Assembly (NCBI GenBank): GCA_021772075.1
Contig: JAETNQ010000001.1
Coordinates: 115,508 to 179,507 of the forward strand
Origin: Lachnospiraceae bacterium
GTDB taxonomy: Bacteria; Bacillota; Clostridia; Lachnospirales; Lachnospiraceae
Reading direction: 5' to 3'
Length of the DNA stretch: 64,000 nt
The notes beneath the pieces were generated by a model. The model ran no database searches and was not told the DNA's origin. It saw only the letters and a list, made by a program, of their open reading frames with translations. Positions within the stretch are counted from its first letter, which is position 1. Each line of letters opens with the position of its first letter. Made by a program: the position numbers and the translations under genes. Positions 7,627-16,486 of the stretch are shown piece by piece.

Positions 7627-8085
7627 ATGGAAATCATAGCATATGAAATGAAATATGTAAAAGATGATATTGAGAAAAATAATATCCTATGTATTCCTTT
7701 TGAGAAAAAGTATTTCCAACAATATATGAAAATATATAATGCTTGTTTTTATGAAATGCGAAAAGCCCTTGATATCGAGCCATATAATTTTTTGAACGAT
7801 TACGAACAGATTAGTGAAAAAAGTAAGGATATTTTCTTGTTTGTATGTGAAGAAGAAATTATTGGTTCTGTCGCATGTTATGGAAGTGAAATAGATGATT
7901 TGATAGTCAATAAGAAATTTCAAAATAAAGGATATGGAAAACAACTTTTATTATGGGGAATGAACTATATTCGTCAAAGTAGTAATGAGCCTATTTCGTT
8001 ACATGTTGCTAAATGGAATGAAAAAGCTTTAATGTTATACGAAAAAGTTGGATTTAATATTACAAATACCGAGATTGTACGCTAA
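7627..8085 (+). CDS. GNAT-family N-acetyltransferase
   Basis: GNAT enzymes move an acetyl group from acetyl-CoA to an amine. The acetyl-CoA binding motif A is visible as FQNKGYGKQLLLWGMNYI at about residues 98-115, fitting the Q/R-x-x-G-x-G/A rule. It is preceded by DDLIVNKK and followed by LHVAKWNEKALMLYEKVGF, the usual motif B. The substrate is unknown. Translation probably starts at 7627, after GAGAGGGA. Base composition is more AT-rich than the flanking genes, and the neighbours are a toxin pair and debris, so it may have arrived by transfer. Confidence 0.85.
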   Translation: MEIIAYEMKYVKDDIEKNNILCIPFEKKYFQQYMKIYNACFYEMRKALDIEPYNFLNDYEQISEKSKDIFLFVCEEEIIGSVACYGSEIDDLIVNKKFQNKGYGKQLLLWGMNYIRQSSNEPISLHVAKWNEKALMLYEKVGFNITNTEIVR

Positions 8086-8113
8086 ATTCCAGTTGTCTAT
8101 TGCAATACCTAAG

Positions 8114-8142
8114 AGAGATAAGTTAATGCTTATCTCTTTTTT
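8114..8142 (+). terminator. Terminator of the acetyltransferase gene
   Basis: AGAGATAAG and CTTATCTCT form a 9-bp stem with a 6-base loop, followed by six T. It lies 28 bases after the stop codon. Confidence 0.8.
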
Positions 8143-8172
8143 AAACCCACATTTAGACACAACCGCTTGCAC

Positions 8173-8207
8173 AAAAAAAGGGCATGTCAGATTGCTCTAA
8201 CATACCC
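8173..8207 (-). terminator. Terminator of the reverse rubrerythrin gene
   Basis: Read on the reverse strand, GGGTATGT and ACATGCCC form an 8-bp stem with one G-T pair, followed by seven T. Confidence 0.7.
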
Positions 8208-8245
8208 TTAAACCCTCAAAAACATTGATTTTACGGCATTTCTAA

Positions 8246-8785
8246 TTAACCAAAGTACCTCTTTAATAACCCTTCAAATGCCTTGCCATGCCTTGCCTCA
8301 TCCCTTGCCATCTCATGAACGGTATCATGGATAGCGTCCAAGTTAGCTGCTTTCGCACGTTTTGCGAGATCGAATTTGCCGGCGGTAGCGCCGTTTTCTG
8401 CTTCTACTCTCATTTCAAGGTTTTTCTTTGTGGAGTCGGTTACTACTTCGCCTAACAATTCAGCAAATTTTGCAGCATGTTCTGCTTCTTCCCATGCAGC
8501 TTTTTCCCAGTAAAGGCCGATTTCAGGGTAGCCTTCCCTGTGGGCAACCCTTGCCATTGCAAGGTACATGCCAACTTCGGAGCATTCGCCGTTGAAGTTA
8601 GCCCTTAAGTCGGCAACGATATCTTCGCTTACGCCCTGGGCAACGCCTACTACGTGTTCTGCAGCCCATGTCCTGTCTTCGCCCTGCTGTGTGAATTTCT
8701 CAGCGGGAGCATTGCAAACGGGGCATTTTTCCGGTGCGGAATCCCCTTCGTGAACGTATCCACATACCTGACATACAAATTTCAT
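8246..8785 (-). CDS. Reverse rubrerythrin (peroxide reductase)
   Basis: Reverse rubrerythrins reduce hydrogen peroxide, and in clostridia oxygen, with electrons from NADH through rubredoxin-type proteins. The 179-residue product has the rubredoxin domain first, with CQVCGYVH and CPVCNAP. The four-helix diiron domain follows, with carboxylate/His ligands in [30 protein letters not shown] and [17 protein letters not shown]. This domain order defines the reverse class, as opposed to classical rubrerythrin. The ribosome binding site AAAAGGAGA is clear. It lies just downstream of a Fur/PerR-type repressor on the same strand, which fits peroxide-controlled expression. Confidence 0.93.
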   Translation of the reverse strand: MKFVCQVCGYVHEGDSAPEKCPVCNAPAEKFTQQGEDRTWAAEHVVGVAQGVSEDIVADLRANFNGECSEVGMYLAMARVAHREGYPEIGLYWEKAAWEEAEHAAKFAELLGEVVTDSTKKNLEMRVEAENGATAGKFDLAKRAKAANLDAIHDTVHEMARDEARHGKAFEGLLKRYFG

Positions 8786-8818
8786 AATTCAAATCTCCTT
8801 TTCTTAAATTAAACTTTA

Positions 8819-9211
8819 TTATGACTGCAATAAATTGCAGCAGTTCTCGCATAAACCGAAAAAGTAGGCGGAATAACTGTCAATTCGCCCGTTGAAATCT
8901 TTTTCAGCAGTTTCCTGTATATAATCAATGTTCTCCATTTTTAAATCAATAATACGTCCGCAATGAGAACAAATAAAATGATGGTGCGGGGATGTGTCGG
9001 CATCAAAATGATCCACGCCGTCACCTACACGGAGCCTTCTGATTTCTCCTATTTCAGAAAGCAGGGTGAGATTGCGATATACGGTTCCGAGACTGATATT
9101 CGGATATTCCTGCCGGACATTCATATATACAATATCAGCCGTAGGATGATCTTTTCTGGTACAGAGAAAATCTTTGATGACTTCCCGCTGCCGGCTGTAC
9201 TTTAAGGCCAT
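8819..9211 (-). CDS. perR: Fur/PerR-family peroxide-responsive repressor
   Basis: Fur-family repressors use iron or manganese to bind DNA; PerR members lose binding when H2O2 oxidises a metal-bound His. The 130-residue protein has the winged-helix half with HPTADIVYMNVRQEYPNISLGTVYRNL. The metal half has DHFDADTSPHHHFIC. Structural zinc is indicated by CSHCG and CENCC. The FDADTSPHHHF spacing and the rubrerythrin partner make PerR more likely than Fur, but only experiment separates them. It starts after AGGAGGG and leads a two-gene arrangement with the rubrerythrin 33 bases downstream. Confidence 0.85.
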   Translation of the reverse strand: MALKYSRQREVIKDFLCTRKDHPTADIVYMNVRQEYPNISLGTVYRNLTLLSEIGEIRRLRVGDGVDHFDADTSPHHHFICSHCGRIIDLKMENIDYIQETAEKDFNGRIDSYSAYFFGLCENCCNLLQS

Positions 9212-9228
9212 ATTAACCCTCCTGTATA

Positions 9229-9260
9229 AAATCAGTAATCATTATCGATTTTATTATAAC
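9229..9260 (-). promoter_or_regulatory. Candidate Fur/PerR operator upstream of perR
   Basis: On the reverse strand the sequence reads TTATAATAAAATCGATAAT followed by GATTACT. It contains TTATAATA, resembling half of a Per box, and GATAATGAT, identical to half of the classical Fur box. It lies 18-50 bases before perR, so autoregulation is plausible. No perfect palindrome is present. Confidence 0.4.
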
Positions 9261-9405
9261 AAAAAAAGACCCGATGTCAATAGCATTTTACAAAGTTTTA
9301 ATAAGTTTCTTTTGCTCTTTTTATAATCTAAAGCTACAACCTATGGTATAATAAGAAAGCGCACTTATGTGCCGGAAAATGAAAAAGGTTACAGAGGAAA
9401 AGCGG

Positions 9406-10881
9406 ATGAAATTTAAAACAAGGCTGCTGATTACATTTCTGACGATTGTGCTTCTGCCGCTTCTGCTTACTATGATAGCGTTTATGAGTATCGGAGGATA
9501 TCTGATGAACGCGCAGAGGGAATTCGGCCTGGTTAATATGGATTACACAATGATGTCGGAACCGGCACAGACTTTTGAGAAGATATCTGAAGAAATTTTC
9601 AGGAAAGTGGAAGAGCAGATCGCTGAAGATGCGGCATTTATGGAAGATAAGGAGTATTTAGCCGGGCTGAACGGCGAAATAAAGGATAAGGCTTCTTATA
9701 TCCTGGTAAGGAAAGGGAATGATATTTATTATACGGGGAATGAAGCGGCGGCAGGCAAGATTTTTGATCTTTTGCCGGGATATGGCTATGCGAATGCGGG
9801 CGGAGATTCCGGTTATTATTATAATAGCATGTCGAAGCTTGTAAAGCAGCTTGATTTCCGGTTTTCGGATGGGGATGAGGGAAGCTTTTTTATCATTACC
9901 CGGATCAATTCACTGATTTCCAAGCAGCTGCTGATCGATATGGTGATTGCCATTGTAGTCATATTGGTTTTTACAAGCCTTATGCTGACCCAATGGATAC
10001 AGAGGGGGGTATTCCTGCCGGTGAATGAGCTGAATACGGCGATGAAAAATATTGCCGACGGCAATCTGGAATATATGCTGAATACCGAAAGCAAAGGAGA
10101 GATCGGGGAGCTTTATAAAAATTATGAAGAGATGCGCCTCCGGCTAAAGGAATCCACGGACGAGAAATTTGAACATGAAAAGCAAAACAGAGAATTGATC
10201 AGCAATATTTCCCATGATTTAAAAACGCCGATCACAGCCATTAAAGGGTATGTGGAAGGGATTATGGACGGCGTGGCCGATACGCCGGAAAAAATGGATA
10301 AATACATTAAAACGATATATAATAAAGCGAACGATATGGATCGGCTGATCAACGAACTGACGATTTATTCGGGCATCGATTCTAACAGGATTCCTTATCA
10401 TTTCCACCGGTTGAATGTGGCGGATTATTTTGGGGACTGCGTGGAGGAGGTCGGACTGGATCTGGAATCGAAAAATATCGAGCTGAATTATTCCAATCTG
10501 GTTGCCCCGGATACTATGATCATAGCGGATCCGGAGCAGCTGAAAAGGGTGATCAACAATATCATAGGAAACAGCGTGAAATATTTGGAACGGGAAAAAG
10601 GGGTGATCGATATCCGGATTTTGGATGAGGTGGATTCGATCCGGGTGGAAATAGAAGATAACGGAAAAGGAATTGCAGCCAGAGATCTTCCTAATATTTT
10701 CGAACGTTTTTACCGTACGGATGCGTCCCGCAATTCTTCAAAGGGCGGAAGCGGCATCGGGCTGTCCATCGTGAAAAAGATCGTGGAAGACCACGGGGGA
10801 TATATATGGGCTACCAGTAAAGAGGGAGAGGGTACATGCCTTCACTTCGTTTTCAGGAAATACCGTGAAGTTATGGAATAG
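9406..10881 (+). CDS. Membrane sensor histidine kinase
   Basis: A two-component sensor of 491 residues. Transmembrane helices lie at about residues 7-28 and 180-200, enclosing an extracytoplasmic sensing domain of about 150 residues that I do not recognise. A HAMP linker follows (FLPVNELNTAMKNIADGNLEY). The phosphorylated His is in SNISHDLKTPITAI near residue 270. ATP-binding boxes are NNIIGNSVKY, EDNGKGI, FERFYR and GSGIGLSI. The start is set at 9406 by AGAGGAAAAG upstream; an earlier ATG at 9367 lies only about 15 bases after a TATAAT. The cognate regulator follows at 10932. Confidence 0.93.
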   Translation: MKFKTRLLITFLTIVLLPLLLTMIAFMSIGGYLMNAQREFGLVNMDYTMMSEPAQTFEKISEEIFRKVEEQIAEDAAFMEDKEYLAGLNGEIKDKASYILVRKGNDIYYTGNEAAAGKIFDLLPGYGYANAGGDSGYYYNSMSKLVKQLDFRFSDGDEGSFFIITRINSLISKQLLIDMVIAIVVILVFTSLMLTQWIQRGVFLPVNELNTAMKNIADGNLEYMLNTESKGEIGELYKNYEEMRLRLKESTDEKFEHEKQNRELISNISHDLKTPITAIKGYVEGIMDGVADTPEKMDKYIKTIYNKANDMDRLINELTIYSGIDSNRIPYHFHRLNVADYFGDCVEEVGLDLESKNIELNYSNLVAPDTMIIADPEQLKRVINNIIGNSVKYLEREKGVIDIRILDEVDSIRVEIEDNGKGIAARDLPNIFERFYRTDASRNSSKGGSGIGLSIVKKIVEDHGGYIWATSKEGEGTCLHFVFRKYREVME

Positions 10882-10931
10882 AGGGGAATGGGAGATGTAA
10901 TAAATAATAAAATCAGAAAGGGCTGGTGGAT

Positions 10932-11621
10932 ATGAGCAGGATATTGATCATTGAGGATGAAGAGGCGATTGCGGATCTGGAAAAGGACTACCTGGAATTA
11001 AGTGATTTTGAAGTGGAGATCGAACATACGGGCGACGAAGGCCTGCAAAAAGCTTTGAAGGAAGAATTCGATTTGATTGTTCTCGATCTGATGCTTCCGG
11101 GATTGGATGGCTTTGAAGTATGCAAGAAAATAAGGGAAGAGAAGAATATCCCGATTCTTATGGTATCGGCAAAAAAGGATGATATTGATAAGATCAGAGG
11201 ATTGGGCCTGGGCGCGGATGATTATATGACGAAGCCTTTCAGCCCCAGCGAGCTGGTTGCCAGGGTGAAAGCCCATATGGCGAGATATGACAGGCTGGTC
11301 GGTTCTGCGCAGAAGGCGAACGATGTCGTGGAAATACGGGGAATTCGGATCGATAAAACGGCGCGGCGCGTATATGTGGACGGGGAGGAAAAGACATTTA
11401 CGACAAAGGAATTTGACTTGCTGACTTTTCTGGCAGAAAACCCGAACCATGTATTTACAAAGGAAGAGCTGTTCCGGGAAATATGGGATATGGATTCGAT
11501 CGGCGATATCGCTACGGTAACGGTGCATATTAAGAAAATACGGGAGAAAATAGAATTTGATACCGCCAAGCCGCAGTATATTGAGACGATATGGGGGGTT
11601 GGATACCGGTTTAAAGTATAA
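10932..11621 (+). CDS. OmpR/PhoB-family response regulator
   Basis: The 229-residue protein has a receiver domain with acidic pocket EDEEA near residues 7-11. The phospho-acceptor Asp is in LIVLDLMLPG at about residue 52, and the Lys is in TKPFSPSEL. A winged-helix DNA-binding domain follows, with FTTKEFDLLTFLAENPNHVFTKEEL and the TVTVHIKKIREKIE recognition helix. It follows the sensor kinase by 50 bases and is surely its partner. The next gene, an MqsR-like toxin, begins 11 bases after its stop, so the toxin operon may be read from the same transcript. Confidence 0.93.
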   Translation: MSRILIIEDEEAIADLEKDYLELSDFEVEIEHTGDEGLQKALKEEFDLIVLDLMLPGLDGFEVCKKIREEKNIPILMVSAKKDDIDKIRGLGLGADDYMTKPFSPSELVARVKAHMARYDRLVGSAQKANDVVEIRGIRIDKTARRVYVDGEEKTFTTKEFDLLTFLAENPNHVFTKEELFREIWDMDSIGDIATVTVHIKKIREKIEFDTAKPQYIETIWGVGYRFKV

Positions 11622-11632
11622 GGAGAGATCGG

Positions 11633-12019
11633 TTGCACAGAAGTTATGAAGAAATAAAAAAGTATGTGGGAGGGGTAAAAGCGTTGGTAAGAGCCGGCCA
11701 ATACCGGATAGATGTAAGCAGAAAGCGACCGGCGAATTTTAGCCTGTATAAGGATTACGTGATCGGCGAGGCAGGAAGCAAAGATATTTTAATGGATCTT
11801 ACGGCGGATGATTTTTGCGGGGTCGTAGGAAACAAGCATGCAGGATTTGAACAGGAAATTTTGTATATATTCGGGAAAGACGTAAGGCTATGGCAGAGGT
11901 TTGGAACGGAAGAAGAAAAAGTTTCTTTATATATTAAGCTGAACAAACTGGAAGACCGGTTTGTCATAGTGGTTTCCTTTCATAAACAGAACCGCCCGGT
12001 GACTTATGCTTTTAAGTGA
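11633..12019 (+). CDS. MqsR-like ribonuclease toxin
   Basis: MqsR toxins cut mRNA at GCU-type sites. Resemblance here comes from VKALVRAGQYRI near the N-terminus, matching the VKKLVNAGQVR of E. coli MqsR. A central hydrophobic LTADDFCGVV follows, then a C-terminal VSLYIKLNKLEDRFVIVVSFH, matching VYLKITVIHDVLIVSFKE. At 128 residues it is a little longer than MqsR (98) because of a middle insert. The start is TTG at 11633, seven bases after AAGGAGAG. The next gene has an MqsA-like zinc ribbon, which strengthens the call. Its promoter is probably shared with the two-component system. Confidence 0.7.
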   Translation: MHRSYEEIKKYVGGVKALVRAGQYRIDVSRKRPANFSLYKDYVIGEAGSKDILMDLTADDFCGVVGNKHAGFEQEILYIFGKDVRLWQRFGTEEEKVSLYIKLNKLEDRFVIVVSFHKQNRPVTYAFK

Positions 12020-12050
12020 AGGACAGGGGCATGGAACGGGAGGGATGGCC

Positions 12051-12851
12051 ATGGAAGAAAAAGGAAAATTAGATTTTTGCGTAGAATGCAGAAAATACAC
12101 GGAATATGAGTTTCAAAAAGCAAGCCGTAAAGAGATGCTCAGAGGCAGGGAATATGGATTTACGCTGACGGAGGCCGTATGTAAAGAATGCGGGGAGAGA
12201 ATGCATATACCGGGAATCATAGATGTCAATATCAGGGAGCGGGAGGAACAGTACGGCAGGACGGAGAAAGAAAACGGCAGAAAAGCTGTGAAAGCTGCCG
12301 GCGGCGAGGGGGCGTTTGGGATATCCGGGAAAATGCTGGCCAGCATCGCATATATTTTTGAACGGATGGAGGAAGTAACACCTTTGGCGCTGCAGAAACT
12401 GCTTTATTATATCCAAGGGATTTATATGGCGCTTTTTGGCACGGAACTTTTTCCGGAAGACTGCTGCGCGTGGCAGCACGGGCCCGTATATGAGAAGGTG
12501 TATTTTCTTTTCCGGGATTTTAAATATAATCCGATCGAGGATAAGAGGTTTGCGTTATTTGCCGGAAAAACGGATGTGTTGTCCGGCGGGGAAAGAATGG
12601 CTGCCGACCTGGTGATCGATTGCTTTGGGAAATATAGCGGAAAGGCGCTGGAAATCATCACTCATAATGAAAAGCCGTGGATGGATGCAAGAAAGGGATG
12701 CGGAGCGGACGAGGCTTCCCGGAAGGTGGTCTTGAAGGAGAATATGAAGGAATATTTTGAAGAGGCATCCTTGGAATACGGGTTTCATTCAGCAAAAGGG
12801 CTGAACCGTTATATTGAGGCAAAGCTGGAAGAAAGGGATGGATGGGGATGA
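12051..12851 (+). CDS. Zinc-ribbon plus Panacea (SocA/DUF4065) antitoxin
   Basis: A 266-residue fusion. The first 70 residues carry CVEC and CKECGE pairs with spacing like the MqsA/YgiT zinc finger, which neutralises MqsR. A Lys/Glu-rich linker follows. From about residue 95 the Panacea domain begins, with LQKLLYYIQGIYMALFGTELFPEDCCAWQHGPVYEKVY, the hallmark of SocA/DUF4065 antitoxins. So an MqsA-type head is joined to a Panacea body, and the partner is MqsR-like. The start at 12051 follows GGGAGG. Its stop overlaps the next start as ATGA, coupling it to the RluA gene. Confidence 0.8.
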   Translation: MEEKGKLDFCVECRKYTEYEFQKASRKEMLRGREYGFTLTEAVCKECGERMHIPGIIDVNIREREEQYGRTEKENGRKAVKAAGGEGAFGISGKMLASIAYIFERMEEVTPLALQKLLYYIQGIYMALFGTELFPEDCCAWQHGPVYEKVYFLFRDFKYNPIEDKRFALFAGKTDVLSGGERMAADLVIDCFGKYSGKALEIITHNEKPWMDARKGCGADEASRKVVLKENMKEYFEEASLEYGFHSAKGLNRYIEAKLEERDGWG

Positions 12852-13555
12852 GGATCCAAAGAGAAGATATTTTATATGAAGATAAAGAAATTATCGTATG
12901 CCATAAGAGGGCAGGGGCTGCAGTCCAGACAGCCCGCCTTGGTGAAACGGATATGGAAACGGAATTAAAAAAGTATTTCAGGGCGCCTTATGCGGCGGCT
13001 GTGCATCGTTTGGACCAGCCGGTGGAGGGCGTCCTGGTTTTTGCCAGGACAAAAAGAGCAGCGGCGGATTTGAACAGGCAGAGCAGGGAACAGATGATGA
13101 ACAAACAATATTATGCCGTAGTTTTGGCCGGAGGACCGGAAATAACGGAAGGAAAACATATTCTGGCGGATGATCTGGAAAAGGATGGAAGGGCGAATGT
13201 TTCAAGAGTGGTAGAAGAAGGAAAGGGAAAACGGGCAGAGCTTTCCTATGAGATTATAAAGAGGAGGAAGGAGGCGGGGGAAGCACTGGAAACAGCGCTG
13301 GTCCGTATATGGCTGAAGACAGGGAGGCACCATCAGATCAGGGTGCAGATGGCGAATGCGGGCATGCCTTTGTTAGGAGATGTGAAATATGGAAGCGAAA
13401 GATCGATAGGCTATAGCCGCAGGGAGGGAATAAGACATACGGCATTATGCGCTTATGGGTTGGAATTCTGCCATCCGGTAACAGGAAAGAAGATGAGGTT
13501 TGATATCGTGCCGTCGGAAAAAGTTTTTTTGCCGTTTTTGCCAGTTAATACCTGA
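12848..13555 (+). CDS. RluA-family RNA pseudouridine synthase
   Basis: These enzymes isomerise uridine to pseudouridine in rRNA or tRNA. The catalytic Asp sits in AVHRLDQPVEGVLVFA near residue 58. Supporting motifs are KQYYAVV, VRIWLKTGRHHQIRVQMA and LLGDVKYG. At 235 residues there is no S4 domain, as in the RluA/TruC-like short forms. The target site cannot be told from sequence. The start at 12848 overlaps the antitoxin stop in ATGA and has AAAGGG ten bases upstream. It is a housekeeping gene that appears to have been captured in the toxin operon's transcript. Confidence 0.9.
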   Translation: MRIQREDILYEDKEIIVCHKRAGAAVQTARLGETDMETELKKYFRAPYAAAVHRLDQPVEGVLVFARTKRAAADLNRQSREQMMNKQYYAVVLAGGPEITEGKHILADDLEKDGRANVSRVVEEGKGKRAELSYEIIKRRKEAGEALETALVRIWLKTGRHHQIRVQMANAGMPLLGDVKYGSERSIGYSRREGIRHTALCAYGLEFCHPVTGKKMRFDIVPSEKVFLPFLPVNT

Positions 13556-13632
13556 GAAACAGAAAGCCGGGAAATCAATAATTTGCTGAAAATGACTTAT
13601 ACTAAAGTATCGGAAGAAGGTATAAGGACGGG

Positions 13633-14724
13633 ATGGTTATGGATGAAAAGACGGCTGCAAAATTAAAGGAATATGCAGGGCTTGCTGCAATAGTAACAGG
13701 GGTATACATAGGATTCCGGTTTTTAAGTCCGTTGGCGTCCCCTTTTCTTTTTGCTTTTGCGTTCGTTGCCCTTCTCCATCCCACGCTGGAAAAGGTGCAG
13801 AATAAATACCATGTGAAAAAGGGGGTTTTGGCCGCCAGTATTCTTTTGCTTTTCTGTGTGACGGCAGGAATGGGCATTTGGTGCCTGGCTGTTTTTATTT
13901 TTCAGAAACTGGGGGATTTATTCGGACAAATTGATTTGTTTGAAGAAAAATTCTGTATTTTTGTCGGGAGCTGCTGCGACGGGATAGAGAAAAAGTTTGG
14001 CATGGACGGGGCAAAAATTGAGAATTTTATTATGGAAAGGGTGGATGTCTTTATTGAAAATTTTCAGGTGCAAGTGGTGCCGAAAATCATGAATGAGTCG
14101 ATGGGATATGTAAAAAATATCGTAGGGCTTGTCAGCTTCCTTGCGATCATGATTATTGCGGCAGTGCTGCTGGCAAAGGATTATAATGAAATTATGGAGA
14201 AAGTGCGGGAGAAAAAGGAACTGAGGTATATGGTAGGGATAGGAAAGAGGATATGCCGCCATATCGGGACTTTTCTTAAAGCGCAGCTTATTATTTTATG
14301 GATCATCAGCCTGTTGTGCGCTTCGGCTTTGTTTCTGGGAGGATTTGAGGATGGCATCGTGATTGGTTTGTTTACCGGATTTATGGACATGCTGCCTTTT
14401 ATTGGAACGGGATTGGTATTAATGCCTCTTGCATTCTGGCAGATTTTGAACGGATATTATGCAAAGGCGGTAATTTGTGTTATTCTATATGTAGTCTGCG
14501 CCCTGACGCGGGAGTTTTTGGAACCGAAGCTGATCGGGGAGAGAATGGGGATATTTCCGGTAGTAATTTTATTTTCCGTGTATGCGGGGGTAAAACTATT
14601 CGGGGTATTCGGCATCGTGAAAGGGCCTTTGGCTTTAATTACGGTTTATGAAATTTATCGTTTTATGAAAGACAGGACAGGAGTGGACGGGAATGGCAAA
14701 AGAGAGGAAAAGAGAGGAATATGA
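13633..14724 (+). CDS. AI-2E family transporter-like membrane protein
   Basis: The family includes YtvI of sporulating bacteria and TqsA/PerM-type permeases. The 363-residue protein has two N-terminal helices and a central soluble stretch of about 100 residues. At least five more helices follow, including the family's GLFTGFMDMLPFIGTGLVLMP segment and the C-terminal EPKLIGERMGIFPVVILFSVY. Substrate is not predictable, since most members do not move AI-2. The start may be 13633 or 13639. Its last 32 bases overlap the next gene, so they are cotranscribed. Confidence 0.85.
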   Translation: MVMDEKTAAKLKEYAGLAAIVTGVYIGFRFLSPLASPFLFAFAFVALLHPTLEKVQNKYHVKKGVLAASILLLFCVTAGMGIWCLAVFIFQKLGDLFGQIDLFEEKFCIFVGSCCDGIEKKFGMDGAKIENFIMERVDVFIENFQVQVVPKIMNESMGYVKNIVGLVSFLAIMIIAAVLLAKDYNEIMEKVREKKELRYMVGIGKRICRHIGTFLKAQLIILWIISLLCASALFLGGFEDGIVIGLFTGFMDMLPFIGTGLVLMPLAFWQILNGYYAKAVICVILYVVCALTREFLEPKLIGERMGIFPVVILFSVYAGVKLFGVFGIVKGPLALITVYEIYRFMKDRTGVDGNGKREEKRGI

Positions 14725-16381
14725 CAGGGAAACGGAGGATGTTGGCCAAGACGGCATACAGGAGGATATGGAGGAAGAAGAGGGATTTTCTTTTCGCGGA
14801 TTCTGCGAAGAAGCGGTTCCTTTGCTTCTGACGGCATATTTGTTTATCGTTTTCTGTTTGTATCCTTTTTATCTGAAAGATGGATATACGGATGTGGGAA
14901 GGGAAAAATTTAATTTTTATAAAGTGATGACGATCGGCGGTTTTTCCTTGATTCTTCCGCTTGTTTTGGCGTGTATTCTGTTCAGGATCAAAGAAAATAT
15001 TGGGAAAGAAGGAGGAATTGGCAGGATATTTGGGGGAGTCCGCTTTTCGGCAACGGATTGGGCGGCAGCAGCTTATGGGGTCAGCGCAATCATTTCTTAC
15101 ATAGGTTCGGACTTTAAAGAGGTGGCTCTCTGGGGGGAAAAGGGCTGGAATATGGGGCTTATGACGCAGCTTGCTTTTGTTGTTTCTTATTTTCTTGTCG
15201 CCCATTTCTGGGAATATGAAGAAAAGCTGCTGTTGGCGTTTATGGCGGCGGCGGCGGTAGTTTTTTCCCTCGGCCTGTTAAATCGTTTTTCTATTTTTCC
15301 AATAGAAATACAGGGGGCAAACAGCAGTTTTTTGTCTACTTTGGGGAATATCAACTGGTATTGCGGCTTCTGGTCGGTGCTGTTTCCTGTTGGATTTGTC
15401 CTTTATTGGGCCGGGGAGGAAATATGGCAGCGCCTATGCGGTTTTTTATGTACTTTGGCGGGGATTGCCACTGGGGTCAGCCAGGGAAGCAACAGCGCAT
15501 TTATCGTGTTTGCCGGGCTGTATTTTTTTGTATTCTGTCTTTCCTTTAAAAGTATAAGCAGAATGAAGCGCTTTTTGGAACTGGCGGTTTTATTTTGCGC
15601 TGTCTGCCAGGGTCTGAGGCTGTGGAGGATACTGCGGCCGGATGCCTTTGATTATTATAGCGGAACATGGAGCGACTGGATCACATACTCGAGAATAACT
15701 TTATTTTTGCTCGTTCCGCTTTGCATCATATATTTGCTTTTTTGCCTGACCGGAAGGAAGAAAGGGATGGATATGAAAAATTTCCGGATCGTGCGGCAGA
15801 TCGTGGTATTGGGAGCGGCGGTCGCGGCGGGAGTATATATTTTCCTGCTTGTATTGAATACAAGGGTGGAAGGCGGTATCCGGTTTATGGGGAAGCTGTC
15901 GTCATTGGTGTTCAGCGAGCATTGGGGCAGCGCAAGAGGGGCGACGTGGTCTGCCGGTGTGGAGATTTACAGGAATATGCATGGATGGAGGAAGCTGGCA
16001 GGGGCAGGGCCGGACTGCTTTGCGATGTATTTATATACATTGCCGGATCTGGCAAAATCGGTAACCAAACAATTTGACGGTGCCAGGCTGACGAATGCCC
16101 ATAACGAGTGGCTGACGGTGCTGGTGAACCAAGGCTTGTTCGGGCTTCTCTGTTATGGCAGTATTTTTTGCAGCGCGGTTTGCCGGTATGTGCGCCTTGC
16201 GGAAAAGGCGGCAGACGGCAGAGGAAAATATTTGTATATATTTGGGTTGAGCGCATTTGCCTATACGGTACATAACATCGTGAGCTTTCAACAGATCTTA
16301 AGCACGCCTTTTGTTTTTCTGATGCTTGGAATGGGGGAGGCGCTGGCGAGGGAAAATAAAAATCGACAAATAATGCCATAA
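14693..16381 (+). CDS. O-antigen ligase/polymerase-like membrane protein
   Basis: The 562-residue polytopic protein has about 12 hydrophobic helices and a highly charged N-terminal 35 residues. The Wzy/WaaL signature region is near the C-terminus: a long outside loop containing AGPDCFAMYLYTLPD, then AHNEWLTVLVNQGLFGLLCYG. Such proteins join lipid-linked glycans. No glycosyltransferase or flippase genes lie nearby, so its substrate is unknown. In Gram-positive bacteria these proteins act on teichoic acid, exopolysaccharide or protein glycans. It overlaps the AI-2E gene by 32 bases, suggesting coupled translation. Confidence 0.75.
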   Translation: MAKERKREEYDRETEDVGQDGIQEDMEEEEGFSFRGFCEEAVPLLLTAYLFIVFCLYPFYLKDGYTDVGREKFNFYKVMTIGGFSLILPLVLACILFRIKENIGKEGGIGRIFGGVRFSATDWAAAAYGVSAIISYIGSDFKEVALWGEKGWNMGLMTQLAFVVSYFLVAHFWEYEEKLLLAFMAAAAVVFSLGLLNRFSIFPIEIQGANSSFLSTLGNINWYCGFWSVLFPVGFVLYWAGEEIWQRLCGFLCTLAGIATGVSQGSNSAFIVFAGLYFFVFCLSFKSISRMKRFLELAVLFCAVCQGLRLWRILRPDAFDYYSGTWSDWITYSRITLFLLVPLCIIYLLFCLTGRKKGMDMKNFRIVRQIVVLGAAVAAGVYIFLLVLNTRVEGGIRFMGKLSSLVFSEHWGSARGATWSAGVEIYRNMHGWRKLAGAGPDCFAMYLYTLPDLAKSVTKQFDGARLTNAHNEWLTVLVNQGLFGLLCYGSIFCSAVCRYVRLAEKAADGRGKYLYIFGLSAFAYTVHNIVSFQQILSTPFVFLMLGMGEALARENKNRQIMP

Positions 16382-16486
16382 AAAGCGCTATATGTACTGA
16401 AAATATAGAAAGAAAAAAGATTGTGGTAAAATGGGTATGGCAAAGCAAAATATTACAAGGAATATCAGGATCAGGAGGAAAAAGAA

